In this document: piece after piece, positions 42,566 through 51,304 of the stretch | Numbering within the stretch: position 1 is the first letter of the stretch | Layout: each line of letters starts with the position of its first letter | Origin: Streptomyces sp. NBC_01294 | GTDB lineage: Bacteria > Actinomycetota > Actinomycetes > Streptomycetales > Streptomycetaceae | Assembly: GCF_035917235.1 (NCBI RefSeq) | Contig: NZ_CP108423.1 | Location: 2,979,001 to 3,043,000, forward strand | DNA length: 64,000 bases | Direction of reading: 5' to 3' | Position numbers and translations under genes: made by a program | The notes under the pieces: generated by a model | Database searches by the model: none | What the model was told of the DNA's origin: nothing | What the model saw: the letters and a program-made list of their open reading frames with translations, nothing else

Positions 42566-43582
42566 ATGGTCGCCTTCGCCCTCGCCGCCCTGCTGTTCCT
42601 CGCGTTCTGCATAAGCGTCAGACAGGACCGGCGCCGCTTCAGCAACGCCGTGCTCCTGGGGCTGACCTTCCTCAGCGCGTTCTCCGCCCTGTTCCTCCAA
42701 GTGGGCAAGCTGCCCACCTGGGCGGCCGTCACGGTCGTCGTCCTCGCCTTCGCCTCACCCGCGTTCGGCATCCTGGCACTGGGCGTCTTCCTCGTCCGCA
42801 ACGGCGTGACCATGGTCCGCAAGGAGGGGCTGCGGCCGGCCAACCTGCTGTCGATGCTCGCGGGCCTCGCGATCTTCGCGCTGATCGCGCTGCTGATCCT
42901 CGTCGGCGTGGTCGGCTCCCCCGTACTGGGCGGCATCGCCGGAACCCTCACCGTGGTCGCCGGCTACGTCTCCTTCGTCTTCTTCTGCTTCCTCGGCTAC
43001 GCCTTCCTCTACGGGCGGATCAAGGTGCGCGGCGACGTCGACCACGTGGTCATGCTGGGCTCGGGCCTGAGCGGCGGGGACCGCGTGCCGCCGCTGCTGG
43101 CCTCGCGCCTGCGCAAGGGGCAGCAGATCTACGAGGGCCAGCTGGCCCGGGGCGGCCGGCCGCCGCTGCTGCTGGTGTCGGGCGGCAAGGGTTCGGACGA
43201 GAAGGTCGCGGAGGCCCGGGCGATGGCGGACTGGCTGATCGCGGAGGGCGTGCCGGTGGAGCACATCGTGCTGGAGGACCGCTCCACGACGACCGAGGAG
43301 AACATGCGCTTCAGCCGGGAGATCATGGAGGCGCACGATCCGGCCTACCGGTGCGTGGTGGTCACCAACAACTTCCACGCCTTCCGGGCCGCGATGCTGG
43401 CACGCAAGACCGGCGTCAACGGGCAGGTGCTGGGCTCTCCCACGGCGAAGTACTACTGGCCGAGCGCCACCATCCGGGAGTTCGTCGCGGTCTTCTGGGA
43501 ACACCGGACGGTGAACTTCGCGATCTGCGGCCTGCTGACCGTCTTCGGCGCGCTCGGCACGCTGGCCGCGGTCCTCGTCTGA
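42566..43582 (+). CDS. YdcF-family (DUF218) membrane protein (338 aa)
   Basis: Five or so hydrophobic segments fill residues 1-150. A DUF218/YdcF domain follows, with VVMLGSGLSGGDRVPPLL, LLLVSGGKGSDEKVAEARAM, ILEDRSTTTEENMRFS and VVVTNNFHAFRAAMLA, and a final membrane helix ends the protein. The family includes SanA and ElyC, linked to envelope biogenesis; the enzymatic activity is unknown. Start candidates are ATG at 42566 (MVAFALAA) and ATG at 42557 (MGGMVAF). It follows the D-aminoacylase by 23 bp but is probably unrelated in function. Confidence 0.85.
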   Translation: MVAFALAALLFLAFCISVRQDRRRFSNAVLLGLTFLSAFSALFLQVGKLPTWAAVTVVVLAFASPAFGILALGVFLVRNGVTMVRKEGLRPANLLSMLAGLAIFALIALLILVGVVGSPVLGGIAGTLTVVAGYVSFVFFCFLGYAFLYGRIKVRGDVDHVVMLGSGLSGGDRVPPLLASRLRKGQQIYEGQLARGGRPPLLLVSGGKGSDEKVAEARAMADWLIAEGVPVEHIVLEDRSTTTEENMRFSREIMEAHDPAYRCVVVTNNFHAFRAAMLARKTGVNGQVLGSPTAKYYWPSATIREFVAVFWEHRTVNFAICGLLTVFGALGTLAAVLV

Positions 43583-43640
43583 CCGGTGATCCGCGAGCCG
43601 TGACCCGTGACCCGTGACCCGTGATCCGCGCGCACGCGAA

Positions 43641-43675
43641 GGTGCCGTGACTCCCCCCTTGGCAGTCACGGCACC
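43641..43675. terminator. Bidirectional terminator hairpin
   Basis: GGTGCCGTGACT (43641-43652) pairs perfectly with 43664-43675 around an 11-nt loop. It lies between convergent genes ending at 43582 and 43700 and can stop both. A GTGACCC triplet repeat precedes it (43600-43620). Confidence 0.8.
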
Positions 43676-43699
43676 GGTTCCCGGCCTGGCGCGGGTCCG

Positions 43700-45058
43700 T
43701 CAGACCCGCTGCCAGAGCGCCGGGACGTTCGGCGGCTCCCAGCCCGTCTGGGCCTGGTGCCCCTGGACGCAGCGGTAGGTCGCGCCGCCGTGGGTGACGG
43801 TCGCGCCGGCCGCGTAGACGGTGCCGGCCTTCCAGGTGCCGCCCGGCTCGGGCTCGCCGGGGCCGGGACCGGGGCCCGGGTCGCTGCCGCTGACCTTGAG
43901 GGTCAGTCCGTACGCCGACAGGATCGGGTTCAGCGGCTGGAAGAAGGTGGTCCCGCCGCTGGAGCAGTTGCCGGAACCGCCCGAGGTCACGCCCTGGGCC
44001 TGGCTCCCGGAGATGTAGGAGCCCCCCGAGTCGCCGGGCTCGGCGCAGACCGTCGTACGGGTCACGCCGGAGATGGTGCCCTCGGGGTAGGTGACGCTGG
44101 TGTTGTGCTGCTGGATCGTGCCGCAGTGCCAGCCGGTGGTCGAGCCGGAACGGCACACCGAGGCCCCGACCGGCTGCAGGACCGAGCCCGTGACCTGCAC
44201 GTTCGCACCCCCGCTGCCCTTCACGTACGGGGTCGCGGTCCACTGGGCGTTCGCGGCCACCCAGGCCATGTCGTTGCCGGGGAAGACCGAGGCCTGGAAG
44301 GTGCCCTGGGCCACGCGGTTGAAGCCGGTGGTGGTGGTTCCGGCGCGCCCGCAGTGCCCGGCGGTGGCGAAGCCGTGCGTGGTCCCCTTGGTGACCGGGA
44401 AGCCCACGGAGCAGCGGCCGCTGCCGTTCATGTAGTACGCGTCCCCGCCCCGCAGGTCGTGGAGGGGACGCGGGGCCTCGGCCGTGCGGACCACCGTGAC
44501 CAGGGCCGCGTCGGTGCCGGTCGCGGCCAGCAGCGCCGCCGCCGCCCCCGCCTCGGTCTCCTCGACGACCAGGGTGTTGGAGCGCGGGTCGACGTAGCGG
44601 ACCGGGGTCGTCGGCCCGGCGGCCCGGTCCAGTGCGGCCCTGGCGCCGTCGAGGTCGGCCAGGGCGCGGGTGACCAGCTGCGCCCGGGCCCCGGTGGCCC
44701 GTATCGCGGCGGTGTCGGCGGCCTGGGTGGTGGCCACGGTGAGGGTCGAGGCGTCGGCCCCGTCCACCCAGGCCCCGGCGAAGGCGGCGCCGAGCCGGGC
44801 CCGGAGCCGGGCGGCGGTGGCCCCGGCCTCGGCCTCGTGGGCGAGTCGCGCCTTGGCCTGCGTGCGGGTCAGGCCGAGGTCGCGCTGCATGGCGGCGAGC
44901 AGCTCGGGCGGGGCGTCGGCGGTGCGCAGGGTGGTCGCCGCCGAGGCGGGGGCCGGGGCGGGCGGGGCGGAGTCGGCGGTGGCGCCGCTCGTCCCGGCCA
45001 GCAGCAGCCCGGCGGCGGCCAGGGCGGTACACGCCGCGCGGGCGTGTCGCTTGAGCAT
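43700..45058 (-). CDS. Streptogrisin-type S1 protease with chitin-binding tail (452 aa)
   Basis: A signal peptide (1-29) and an alpha-lytic-type prodomain (about 45-200) precede a mature chymotrypsin-fold protease. His235 (TAGHC), Asp263 (NDMAW) and Ser344 (GDSGG) form the catalytic triad. Disulfide-type cysteines occur at 216/236, 302/312 and 338/365. A Pro/Gly linker (393-406) leads to a C-terminal CBM5/12 chitin-binding module (WKAGTVYAAGATVTHGGATY). The layout matches streptogrisin C. It would bind chitin while digesting associated protein. The ATG at 45058 is clear. Confidence 0.95.
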   Translation of the reverse strand: MLKRHARAACTALAAAGLLLAGTSGATADSAPPAPAPASAATTLRTADAPPELLAAMQRDLGLTRTQAKARLAHEAEAGATAARLRARLGAAFAGAWVDGADASTLTVATTQAADTAAIRATGARAQLVTRALADLDGARAALDRAAGPTTPVRYVDPRSNTLVVEETEAGAAAALLAATGTDAALVTVVRTAEAPRPLHDLRGGDAYYMNGSGRCSVGFPVTKGTTHGFATAGHCGRAGTTTTGFNRVAQGTFQASVFPGNDMAWVAANAQWTATPYVKGSGGANVQVTGSVLQPVGASVCRSGSTTGWHCGTIQQHNTSVTYPEGTISGVTRTTVCAEPGDSGGSYISGSQAQGVTSGGSGNCSSGGTTFFQPLNPILSAYGLTLKVSGSDPGPGPGPGEPEPGGTWKAGTVYAAGATVTHGGATYRCVQGHQAQTGWEPPNVPALWQRV

Positions 45059-45237
45059 GGGGGATCTCCTCGGTTTCCGGTGGGGGTCTGCGGAAACCGT
45101 AGAAATCCGAACCGGCTTGTGGGAGCTGCCAGTTGGCCCCTCCCCCGGTGGTATGCCCGCGGCCTCGCGGCGGCCGAAGTGCGTTCATGGGACGGTGGCC
45201 GGACTATGGGGCCAGGGGAAACCGTAGGAGGTACGCG

Positions 45238-45423
45238 ATGGTCAGTGAACCCGACGAGCAGCCCACACGGTCGGACCGGCTCTTCACGGGCGGGGAACGG
45301 CCGTACGACCCCGAGGACCTCGTGATGGCGACCGGCCACGACCCGACTCCGGAGCGGGTCGAGAAGGCACGCAAGCTGATCGAGAAGGAAGGCCCGCAGG
45401 TCATCGAGCGCTACCTGCCCTGA
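45238..45423 (+). CDS. Small hypothetical protein (61 aa)
   Basis: A hydrophilic protein with PYDPEDLVMATGHDPTPERV and a basic/acidic helix VEKARKLIEKEGPQVIERYL. The ATG at 45238 follows a strong AGGAGG. It has no signal or membrane segment. The family is not recognised, but codon usage and the ribosome-binding site support a real gene. Confidence 0.7.
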   Translation: MVSEPDEQPTRSDRLFTGGERPYDPEDLVMATGHDPTPERVEKARKLIEKEGPQVIERYLP

Positions 45424-45540
45424 GCAGCCCAGCGCCCCAAGCTGCCCAGACGCCCCCGACCAAGGCCGGGGGCGTCCACCCGCACCCCGATCCAGCCCCT
45501 CCGGCCCATTCCAGCCCCTCCGGCCCATTCCAGCCTCGCC

Positions 45541-45880
45541 GGCGTTTGAGGCGCGGGGCGGGGGGCGGAGCCCCGATCATCCAGCCCCGCCGGCGATTGA
45601 GGCGCGGGGCCCGGGGCGGAGCCCCGATCATCCAGCCCCGCCGGCGATTGAGGCGCGGGGCCCGGGGCGGAGCCCCGATCATCCAGCCCCGCCGGCGTTT
45701 GAGGCGCGGGGCCCGGGGCGGAGCCCCGATCATCCAGCCCCGCCGGCGTTTGAGGCGCGGGGCCCGGGGCGGAGCCCCGATCATCCAGCCCCGCCGGCGT
45801 TTGAGGCGCGGGGCCCGGGGCGGAGCCCCGATCATCCAGCCCCGCCGGCGTTTGAGGCGCGGGGTCCGGGGCGGAGCCCT
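45541..45880. repeat. 51-bp minisatellite, 6.7 copies
   Basis: The 51-bp unit starts GGCGTTTGAGGCGCGGGG and contains CCCCGATCATCCAGCCCC. It repeats at 45541, 45592, 45643, 45694, 45745, 45796 and (partial) 45847. Copies 2 and 3 carry GGCGATTG instead of GGCGTTTG, copy 1 has a changed GC run, and the last has GGGTCC. A shorter CCAGCCCCTCCGGCCCATT repeat precedes it (45490-45540). No gene lies in 45424-45905. The unit length is a multiple of three, so frames stay open, but coding is unlikely. Confidence 0.95.
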
Positions 45881-45905
45881 GGGAGACGGCGCCGCAGACG
45901 ACCCG

Positions 45906-46853
45906 CTACACCGCCGGCCAGGCGACCGGCACGGCCCCCGCCCCCGCCGCCCTCACCAACGCCTCCGCATGCGCAGCCCCCGCATGCCCCAGCACCTCCA
46001 CCGCCCGCCCCGCCGCCGGCCCCGCGGGATGCCACCCCAGCAGATGCCGCCACACCAGCGGATTCCCGGCCAGCGGCCGCGTGACCACCCCCGGCGTCAC
46101 CGGAAACGTGGCCCGGCACAGCCCGACCGCCCGCCCCACCTGCACGAGGTGCACGCAGGACGCGGTGTCGGTCTCGTACACGCACGCCGGCGTGAAACCG
46201 GCCCGCACACACGCCGCGGCGAAGCAGTCGCCGAAGCACCCGTCGCCCGGTACGTCCGTCCACGCCTCCGCGGCCAGCTCGGCCAGCTCGATCTCCCCGC
46301 GCGGAGCCAGGGCCAGCGGATGGTCCTCGGCCAGCATCACGTGCACCGGATCCCGCGCCACCTCCATCCAGGCCAGACGCCCCGGCCCGGGCGGCGCGCT
46401 CTCCCCGCAGACCCCGACGAGCGCGAAGTCCAGGCGCCCGTCGGCGACGCTCCCGGCGATCTCCCTCTCGGACCAGGAGGTGTACGTGGTCACCGGTACG
46501 CCCGGTTCCTCGTGGGCGAGCCGGTCCACGAGCCCGCCGAGCAGCGGCCCGTGCGTCCCGCCGAGCCGGTAGCCCTGCGGCCCCTGCCGGGCGAACCTCA
46601 GCGCCTCCTCCTGCAGCTCGCACACCGCGGGCAGCAGGACCCGCGCCCGTTCCAGCACGAGCTCCCCGAGCGCGGTGGCCCGTACGCCCTCCCGCCCGCG
46701 GACGAACAGCGCCCCGCCCAGCGCGCGCTCGATCCGTTTCAGCTGCGTACTGAGCGCGGGCTGTGCGAGACCGAGGGCGGTGGCGGCCCGGGTCAGACTT
46801 CCCGCGTCGGCGACGGCCCTGACGATCTTGAGGTGCCTCAGCTCCAGATCCAT
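45906..46853 (-). CDS. LysR-family transcriptional regulator (315 aa)
   Basis: The N-terminal LysR helix-turn-helix spans 1-60 (LKIVRAVADAGSLTRAATAL, then ALSTQLKRIERALG). It is followed by the periplasmic-binding-like effector domain (about 90-300), with VPVTTYTSWSERE, VMLAEDHPLA and GRAVGLCRATFP. The start ATG at 46853 gives the usual length. It is divergent from the F420-type oxidoreductase gene at 46960 and probably regulates it from the 106-bp interval. The inducer is unknown. Its C-terminal 20 residues are Ala/Gly-rich. Confidence 0.9.
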   Translation of the reverse strand: MDLELRHLKIVRAVADAGSLTRAATALGLAQPALSTQLKRIERALGGALFVRGREGVRATALGELVLERARVLLPAVCELQEEALRFARQGPQGYRLGGTHGPLLGGLVDRLAHEEPGVPVTTYTSWSEREIAGSVADGRLDFALVGVCGESAPPGPGRLAWMEVARDPVHVMLAEDHPLALAPRGEIELAELAAEAWTDVPGDGCFGDCFAAACVRAGFTPACVYETDTASCVHLVQVGRAVGLCRATFPVTPGVVTRPLAGNPLVWRHLLGWHPAGPAAGRAVEVLGHAGAAHAEALVRAAGAGAVPVAWPAV

Positions 46854-46959
46854 GCCACGAGCTTGGTCCAGACCTGAGGAGGTGCGCTACGGGTCGTGCG
46901 CATCCAGAATCGTTCATGCTCGTTAGCCGCCAGGGGGACACAACCCTAAGGACAGGTAA

Positions 46960-47409
46960 ATGCACGCACTCGACGTCGACTGGGACCACCCCACGGACCC
47001 GCGCCCCGGCCCACGGCTCGACCACGTCCGCTCGTACGTGACCACCGCGGGCGCCGACGGGCACCTCTGGCACGGAGTCCCCACCCTCCTGCTCACCACG
47101 GTCGACCGCTCCACCGGCCGCACGGTCCGCACCCCGCTGATCTACGGCGAGGACGCGGGCCGCTTCATCGTCCTGGCCGCCGCCTACGGCGCCCCGGACC
47201 ACCCCCGCTGGTACGACAACCTCACCGCCCACCCGGAGGTCCGCCTCCAGGTCGGCTCCGCCTCCTTCAAGGCGTCCGCACGCACGGCCACGCGCGCGGA
47301 GCGGGAGACGTACTGGGACATGATGACGGCCCTGTGGCCCCTCTTCGAGGACGACCAGGCGGCCGCCCGCCCCCGCGAGATCCCCCTGGTGATCCTGGAG
47401 CGCCCCTAG
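46960..47409 (+). CDS. Nitroreductase/deazaflavin-dependent oxidoreductase (149 aa)
   Basis: This matches the small F420-binding DDN-like split-barrel family: VPTLLLTTVDRSTGRTVRTP, then FIVLAAAYGAPDHPRWYDNL, HPEVRLQVG and a closing IPLVILERP. Members reduce diverse substrates with deazaflavin F420H2, or bind other flavins. The ATG at 46960 follows AAGGACAGG. Its expression may be controlled by the divergent LysR gene. Confidence 0.88.
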   Translation: MHALDVDWDHPTDPRPGPRLDHVRSYVTTAGADGHLWHGVPTLLLTTVDRSTGRTVRTPLIYGEDAGRFIVLAAAYGAPDHPRWYDNLTAHPEVRLQVGSASFKASARTATRAERETYWDMMTALWPLFEDDQAAARPREIPLVILERP

Positions 47410-47501
47410 AGCGTGTCGTGGGCGTACGGCCCGGCCCGGCCGCTCCGCGGGCGCGGGCGCGGGCAGCAGGGGACGGGGACCGGGACCGGGACGGAACGCC
47501 G

Positions 47502-48053
47502 CTAGGTGGTCGGCGCGGCGACCGCGCTGTACGTGCGCCCGCCCACGACGTAGTCGCCGAGCGGGATCATGCCGAAGCCGTCGACGTGCACCCTCCACGA
47601 CGGCACGTTCCCGGCTTCGATGAAGGCCACCACCGCGTCGGCGCGCTCCGACGCGGCCGCGACGGCCATGGTGAACAGCGCCCGGGCCACGCCGCGGCCC
47701 CGGTACGCGGCATCGACCACGACCGGCCCGTAGAGCATCCACCGCACCTCGCCCAGCGGGCGCCCCTCCCACTCCAGGGCGTCCTGCGCCTGGAGCAGGC
47801 CCGCGACCGGCGGCGACGGGTCGGCGGCGGCCGTGGGCACGGACAGGGCGAGGAGCCCGGCGATCCGACCGCCGTCGTCCGCGACCAGCAGCTCCCGCGC
47901 CCCGGCCATCGCGCGCAGGACCCCGGCGTCGAGGCGGCCCTGCACGAACCCCTGCTCCGCCCGCTGCCGCTCCGTCAGGGCGTCGTGGTGGTTGGCGGCG
48001 AAGAGCTCGGCCAGGGCGGGCGCGTCGGCCTCGGTGGCGTACCGGTACTGCAT
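47502..48053 (-). CDS. GNAT-family acetyltransferase (183 aa)
   Basis: It starts MQYRYATEADAPALAELFA, has ELLVADDGGRIAGLLALSV and the acetyl-CoA pyrophosphate-binding VVDAAYRGRGVARALF (Gly-Arg-Gly loop), then VVAFIEAGNVPSWR. These are the expected GNAT motifs A and B. The substrate is unknown. The ATG at 48053 is the only strong start. It is on the same strand as the MepB-like gene but 52 bp downstream. Confidence 0.88.
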   Translation of the reverse strand: MQYRYATEADAPALAELFAANHHDALTERQRAEQGFVQGRLDAGVLRAMAGARELLVADDGGRIAGLLALSVPTAAADPSPPVAGLLQAQDALEWEGRPLGEVRWMLYGPVVVDAAYRGRGVARALFTMAVAAASERADAVVAFIEAGNVPSWRVHVDGFGMIPLGDYVVGGRTYSAVAAPTT

Positions 48054-48105
48054 GGCGCGATCGTGCCACGGCCGCGCCGCTCGGACTCGGCGCCGCCACC
48101 AGGGC

Positions 48106-48678
48106 CTACGGGTGATAGAGCGCGCGGCAGCGGGCGGTGTCGACCCCGCCGTCCTCGCTGAGCGGCAGGAAGTGGTCGGCCTGCCACGCCTGCGTCCCGC
48201 GGGCCTGGCGGCTCTCCACCGCGACCCACGGCGGGTAGACGCGGAAGGCGCGTTTGCCGCCGGCCCCGTCCACGGAGAAGACGCCCCGCCTGCGGAGCAC
48301 GTCCCGGGGAAAGACGAACTGCCCGAAGCCGTCGGCGTCCCGGGAGCTGACGACGACGAGGTCGACGGGGTCCTGCACGTCGAAGGGCCGGATCGGCCCG
48401 CCGGGGGAACGCTTCCACACCGTGACGAACTGGCCGGCCTTCGCCGGGGTCGTCCTGGCGACACGGAACCGGACGAAGAGGCCGTCGAGCGTGAAGGAGT
48501 GCGCTCCGTACTCGGCGCTCTCCGCCTCCGGGACCGGCCGCGAACACGCGAACCCGCACGGGTCGTAGACCAGCGCCTTCGCCGCGAGGAGGTCTCCGTG
48601 CAGCGGCTTGCGGGGCACCGGCTCCCCGTACGGCGGCTCGTGGTCCTGCCAGGGCGAGGTCGAGGACGGCTCATCCAT
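48106..48678 (-). CDS. MepB-family protein (190 aa)
   Basis: It contains the MepB pattern AKALVYDPCGFACSRPVPE, YGAHSFTLDG, FVTVWKRSPGGPIRPFD and VDLVVVSSRDADGFGQFVFP. MepB is encoded with the MepRA multidrug efflux genes in Staphylococcus; its function is unknown and no MepA or MepR homologue is present here. The start at 48678 overlaps the macro-domain gene by 8 bases, so the two are one unit. Confidence 0.85.
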   Translation of the reverse strand: MDEPSSTSPWQDHEPPYGEPVPRKPLHGDLLAAKALVYDPCGFACSRPVPEAESAEYGAHSFTLDGLFVRFRVARTTPAKAGQFVTVWKRSPGGPIRPFDVQDPVDLVVVSSRDADGFGQFVFPRDVLRRRGVFSVDGAGGKRAFRVYPPWVAVESRQARGTQAWQADHFLPLSEDGGVDTARCRALYHP

Positions 48679-49147
48679 GGTCGTAGACGGTCACTTCCAC
48701 GTCGCGCGCGCACAACGCCGCGGTGATCAGCGGCTCGATGCGCGACCAGGTGCCGCCCGCGAGTCCGCACCCGATCCTCGGCATGTGGACACTGGCCCCC
48801 AGCTCGACGGCGTGCCCGGCCAGCGCGGCGAGGCAGCGCTCCACGGCGTCGTAGCGGATCGGCGGCCCCCCGCTGCCGGTGCGTATCCCGCGCTGGCCGA
48901 CCATGTTGGCCACCCACACATCGGGCTGGACCCGCACCACCTGCACGGCGCCCAGCCCGAAGTCGTTCCCGCTCCGCCCCCGGTGCCAGGTCCGGTACGC
49001 GGCCTCGGGCTCGGGCCAGCGCTTCGAAACGGCCACCACGAAGCCCTTCCCCCACCCGCCGAGGTCATTGCAGACATGGGCGATGACTTTGGGCCCCTTG
49101 GCCTGGGGACTTGTCGCATCTCCGGCGATGATCCTGAGCGGCTTCAT
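48671..49147 (-). CDS. Macro-domain (ADP-ribose-binding) protein (158 aa)
   Basis: A single macro domain: LRIIAGDATSPQ, the ribose-binding VIAHVCNDLGGWGKGFVVAV, VVRVQPDVWVANMVGQ, then VHMPRIGCGLAGGTWSRIEP with the Gly-rich phosphate loop. Such proteins bind or hydrolyse ADP-ribose derivatives. The ATG at 49147 is clear. The 8-base overlap with the MepB-like gene links the two. Confidence 0.88.
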   Translation of the reverse strand: MKPLRIIAGDATSPQAKGPKVIAHVCNDLGGWGKGFVVAVSKRWPEPEAAYRTWHRGRSGNDFGLGAVQVVRVQPDVWVANMVGQRGIRTGSGGPPIRYDAVERCLAALAGHAVELGASVHMPRIGCGLAGGTWSRIEPLITAALCARDVEVTVYDHG

Positions 49148-49274
49148 GCCCCCACGCTAAGCGGGACCACTGACAACGAGGACGAGCCGAACCCGGCCAG
49201 GCGCGCCGTGGCCCGTCGGAGCACCCCCGCCGATTCCGCCCCGCCGATTCCGCCCCGCTGCGGGCCGCCCCGCC

Positions 49275-49508
49275 TCAGAGGTACTCGCGGGCGAACTCCA
49301 CCGCCCAGGCCACCGCCGCCACCGGGACGCTGCCCGACTGCGGGTCGATGCTGAGGCGGGCCGCCTCCCAGTCCTGATCGTGTTCACGGAAGATCGCGAA
49401 GTGCCCTTCCTCCACGGCCCCTTCCGGCCTGACCAGGAACTCGATCGCCCGGTCGTCGCCGTCCGTGCCGACCGTGGTGATCGCCATGTCTCCGACTGTG
49501 AACTCCAC
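49275..49508 (-). CDS. Small acidic hypothetical protein (77 aa)
   Basis: MEFTVGDMAITTVGTDGDDR is followed by FLVRPEGAVEEGHFAIFRE and WAVEFAREYL. It is a short acidic protein with no membrane segment. The GTG start at 49508 follows GAGGGG. It lies 13 bp downstream of the small membrane protein gene and may be co-transcribed. The family is not recognised. Confidence 0.6.
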   Translation of the reverse strand: MEFTVGDMAITTVGTDGDDRAIEFLVRPEGAVEEGHFAIFREHDQDWEAARLSIDPQSGSVPVAAVAWAVEFAREYL

Positions 49509-49521
49509 TGCCTCGCGCCCC

Positions 49522-49671
49522 TCAGTTGCCGCCGTACAGGTACGGCAGCAGGTGCAGCCCCAAGAAGATCGCCCCTGCCGCCATGAGGGCGCCCGCGGCA
49601 GCCACGATCACCGTGCCCACGCGTTCCACGCCGCGCCGGTGGTCCGCCGGCTTCCACTCGCCCTGGTTCAT
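49522..49671 (-). CDS. Small membrane protein (49 aa)
   Basis: MNQGEWKPADHRRGVERVG is followed by one hydrophobic helix (TVIVAAAGALMAAGAIFLGL) and a short HLLPYLYGGN tail. The ATG at 49671 is preferred over an upstream ATG. The 297-bp interval to 49969 is otherwise non-coding and holds the promoters of this gene and of the divergent aminotransferase. Confidence 0.6.
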   Translation of the reverse strand: MNQGEWKPADHRRGVERVGTVIVAAAGALMAAGAIFLGLHLLPYLYGGN

Positions 49672-49969
49672 GCACCCAGCTTCCACGGCGGGCCCGCCCG
49701 GCCGCATGAGTGCGCGTACTCATGCGGCGTACTCAGTCACCCCGAGCCCCCCGAGTCCCTTGAGCCCCACATGGTGACGAGCACAACAGAAGAAACTTCC
49801 CGCGCGCCCCGGCCCCACCCATTCCGCAGGCCGGAACGGCGGCCCGGCCCCGGATTCCAAGGGGGGATCGCGCCACCACCCACCCATTGCCCGAAATGGG
49901 ACATTTCACCCTTCGAGCTCTCTTCGAAAAGACGCGCCAAGCCCGCACCCGGGCCCGTAAGCTCCCGTC

Positions 49970-51181
49970 ATGCAGGTGATCCAGTCAACCAAACTCGCCA
50001 ATGTCTGCTACGAGATCCGCGGCCCCGTGCTCGAAGAGGCGATGCGGCTCGAAGCAGCAGGTCATCGCATCCTCAAGCTCAACACCGGCAACCCCGCGGC
50101 CTTCGGCTTCGAGTGCCCGCCGGAGATCCTTGAGGACATGCTCCGCAACCTGGGCAGCGCCCACGGCTACGGTGACGCGAAGGGGCTCCTGTCCGCGCGG
50201 CGCGCGGTCATGCAGCACTACCAGACCAAGGGCATCGACCTGGACGTCGAGGACATCTACCTCGGCAACGGCGTCTCCGAGCTGATCCAGATGTCGATGC
50301 AGGCCCTGCTCGACGACGGCGACGAGGTTCTGGTCCCCGCACCGGACTACCCGCTGTGGACCGCTTCCGTCTCCCTCGCCGGCGGCACGGCCGTGCACTA
50401 CCGCTGCGACGAGCAGGCCGACTGGATGCCCGATCTCGCGGACATCGAGCGCAAGGTCACCGACCGCACCCGGGCGATCGTGATCATCAACCCGAACAAC
50501 CCGACCGGCGCCGTCTACGACGAGGCGATGCTGCGCGGGCTGACGGACATCGCGCGCCGCCACAACCTCATCGTCTGCTCGGACGAGATCTACGACCGGA
50601 TCCTCTACGACGGCGCGAAGCACTTCAACACCGCCGCCATCGCCCCGGACCTGCTGACGCTGACCTTCAACGGGCTCTCGAAGAACTACCGCGTCGCCGG
50701 CTACCGGGCCGGCTGGATGGCCGTCTGCGGTCCGAAGAAGCACGCCTCCTCCTACATCGAGGGCCTCACGGTCCTGGCGAACATGCGCCTGTGCGCCAAC
50801 ATGCCCTCGCAGTACGCCGTGGCCACCGCGCTCGGCGGCCGGCAGTCGATCGAGGACCTGGTCCTGCCCGGCGGACGGATCCTGGAGCAGCGCAACGTCG
50901 CGTACGACCTGCTCACCCAGATCCCGGGCGTCACCTGCGTGAAGCCGAAGGGCGCGCTGTACGCCTTCCCCCGGCTGGACCCGTCCGTCTACAAGATCAA
51001 GGACGACCGGCAGATGGTCCTCGACCTGCTGCGGGCCGAGAAGATCATGGTGGTGCACGGCACCGGCTTCAACTGGCCCGAGCCCGACCACTTCCGGATC
51101 GTGACCCTGCCGAACACCAAGGACCTGGCCGACGCCGTGACGCGGATCGGGAACTTCCTCGACGGATACAGCCAGCTGTAG
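49970..51181 (+). CDS. PLP-dependent class I aminotransferase (AlaT-like, 403 aa)
   Basis: Fold-type I aminotransferase with LNTGNPAAFGFECPP, the NPNNPTGAVYD motif, CSDEIYDRILYDG, PLP lysine Lys238 in FNGLSKNYRVAGYRAGW, and the C-terminal arginine in DHFRIVTLP. It resembles E. coli AlaA/AlaT-type alanine transaminases, which interconvert pyruvate/alanine with glutamate/2-oxoglutarate. The ATG at 49970 gives the family length. A partial inverted repeat after the stop (about 51186-51222) may terminate it. Confidence 0.93.
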   Translation: MQVIQSTKLANVCYEIRGPVLEEAMRLEAAGHRILKLNTGNPAAFGFECPPEILEDMLRNLGSAHGYGDAKGLLSARRAVMQHYQTKGIDLDVEDIYLGNGVSELIQMSMQALLDDGDEVLVPAPDYPLWTASVSLAGGTAVHYRCDEQADWMPDLADIERKVTDRTRAIVIINPNNPTGAVYDEAMLRGLTDIARRHNLIVCSDEIYDRILYDGAKHFNTAAIAPDLLTLTFNGLSKNYRVAGYRAGWMAVCGPKKHASSYIEGLTVLANMRLCANMPSQYAVATALGGRQSIEDLVLPGGRILEQRNVAYDLLTQIPGVTCVKPKGALYAFPRLDPSVYKIKDDRQMVLDLLRAEKIMVVHGTGFNWPEPDHFRIVTLPNTKDLADAVTRIGNFLDGYSQL

Positions 51182-51304
51182 ACGCGCGGAGAGGCCTCGC
51201 CGGCGGACGCCCGGCGGGGCCCGCACGACCAAAAACAGGATCCAGCTCAACTTTAGAACCAATCCAATGTAGGATGGTCTCCTGACCACGCAGGAGGCCA
51301 CCTC

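Noticed and set aside
45401..45835. Repetitive minus-strand protein with 17-residue MIGAPPRAPRLKRRRGW units
   Set aside because: It is the minisatellite read in an open frame; 51 bp is divisible by three, and there is no ribosome-binding site or independent coding signal.
45541..45880. Possible CRISPR array
   Set aside because: Units are directly abutting with no unique spacers, and no cas genes are nearby.
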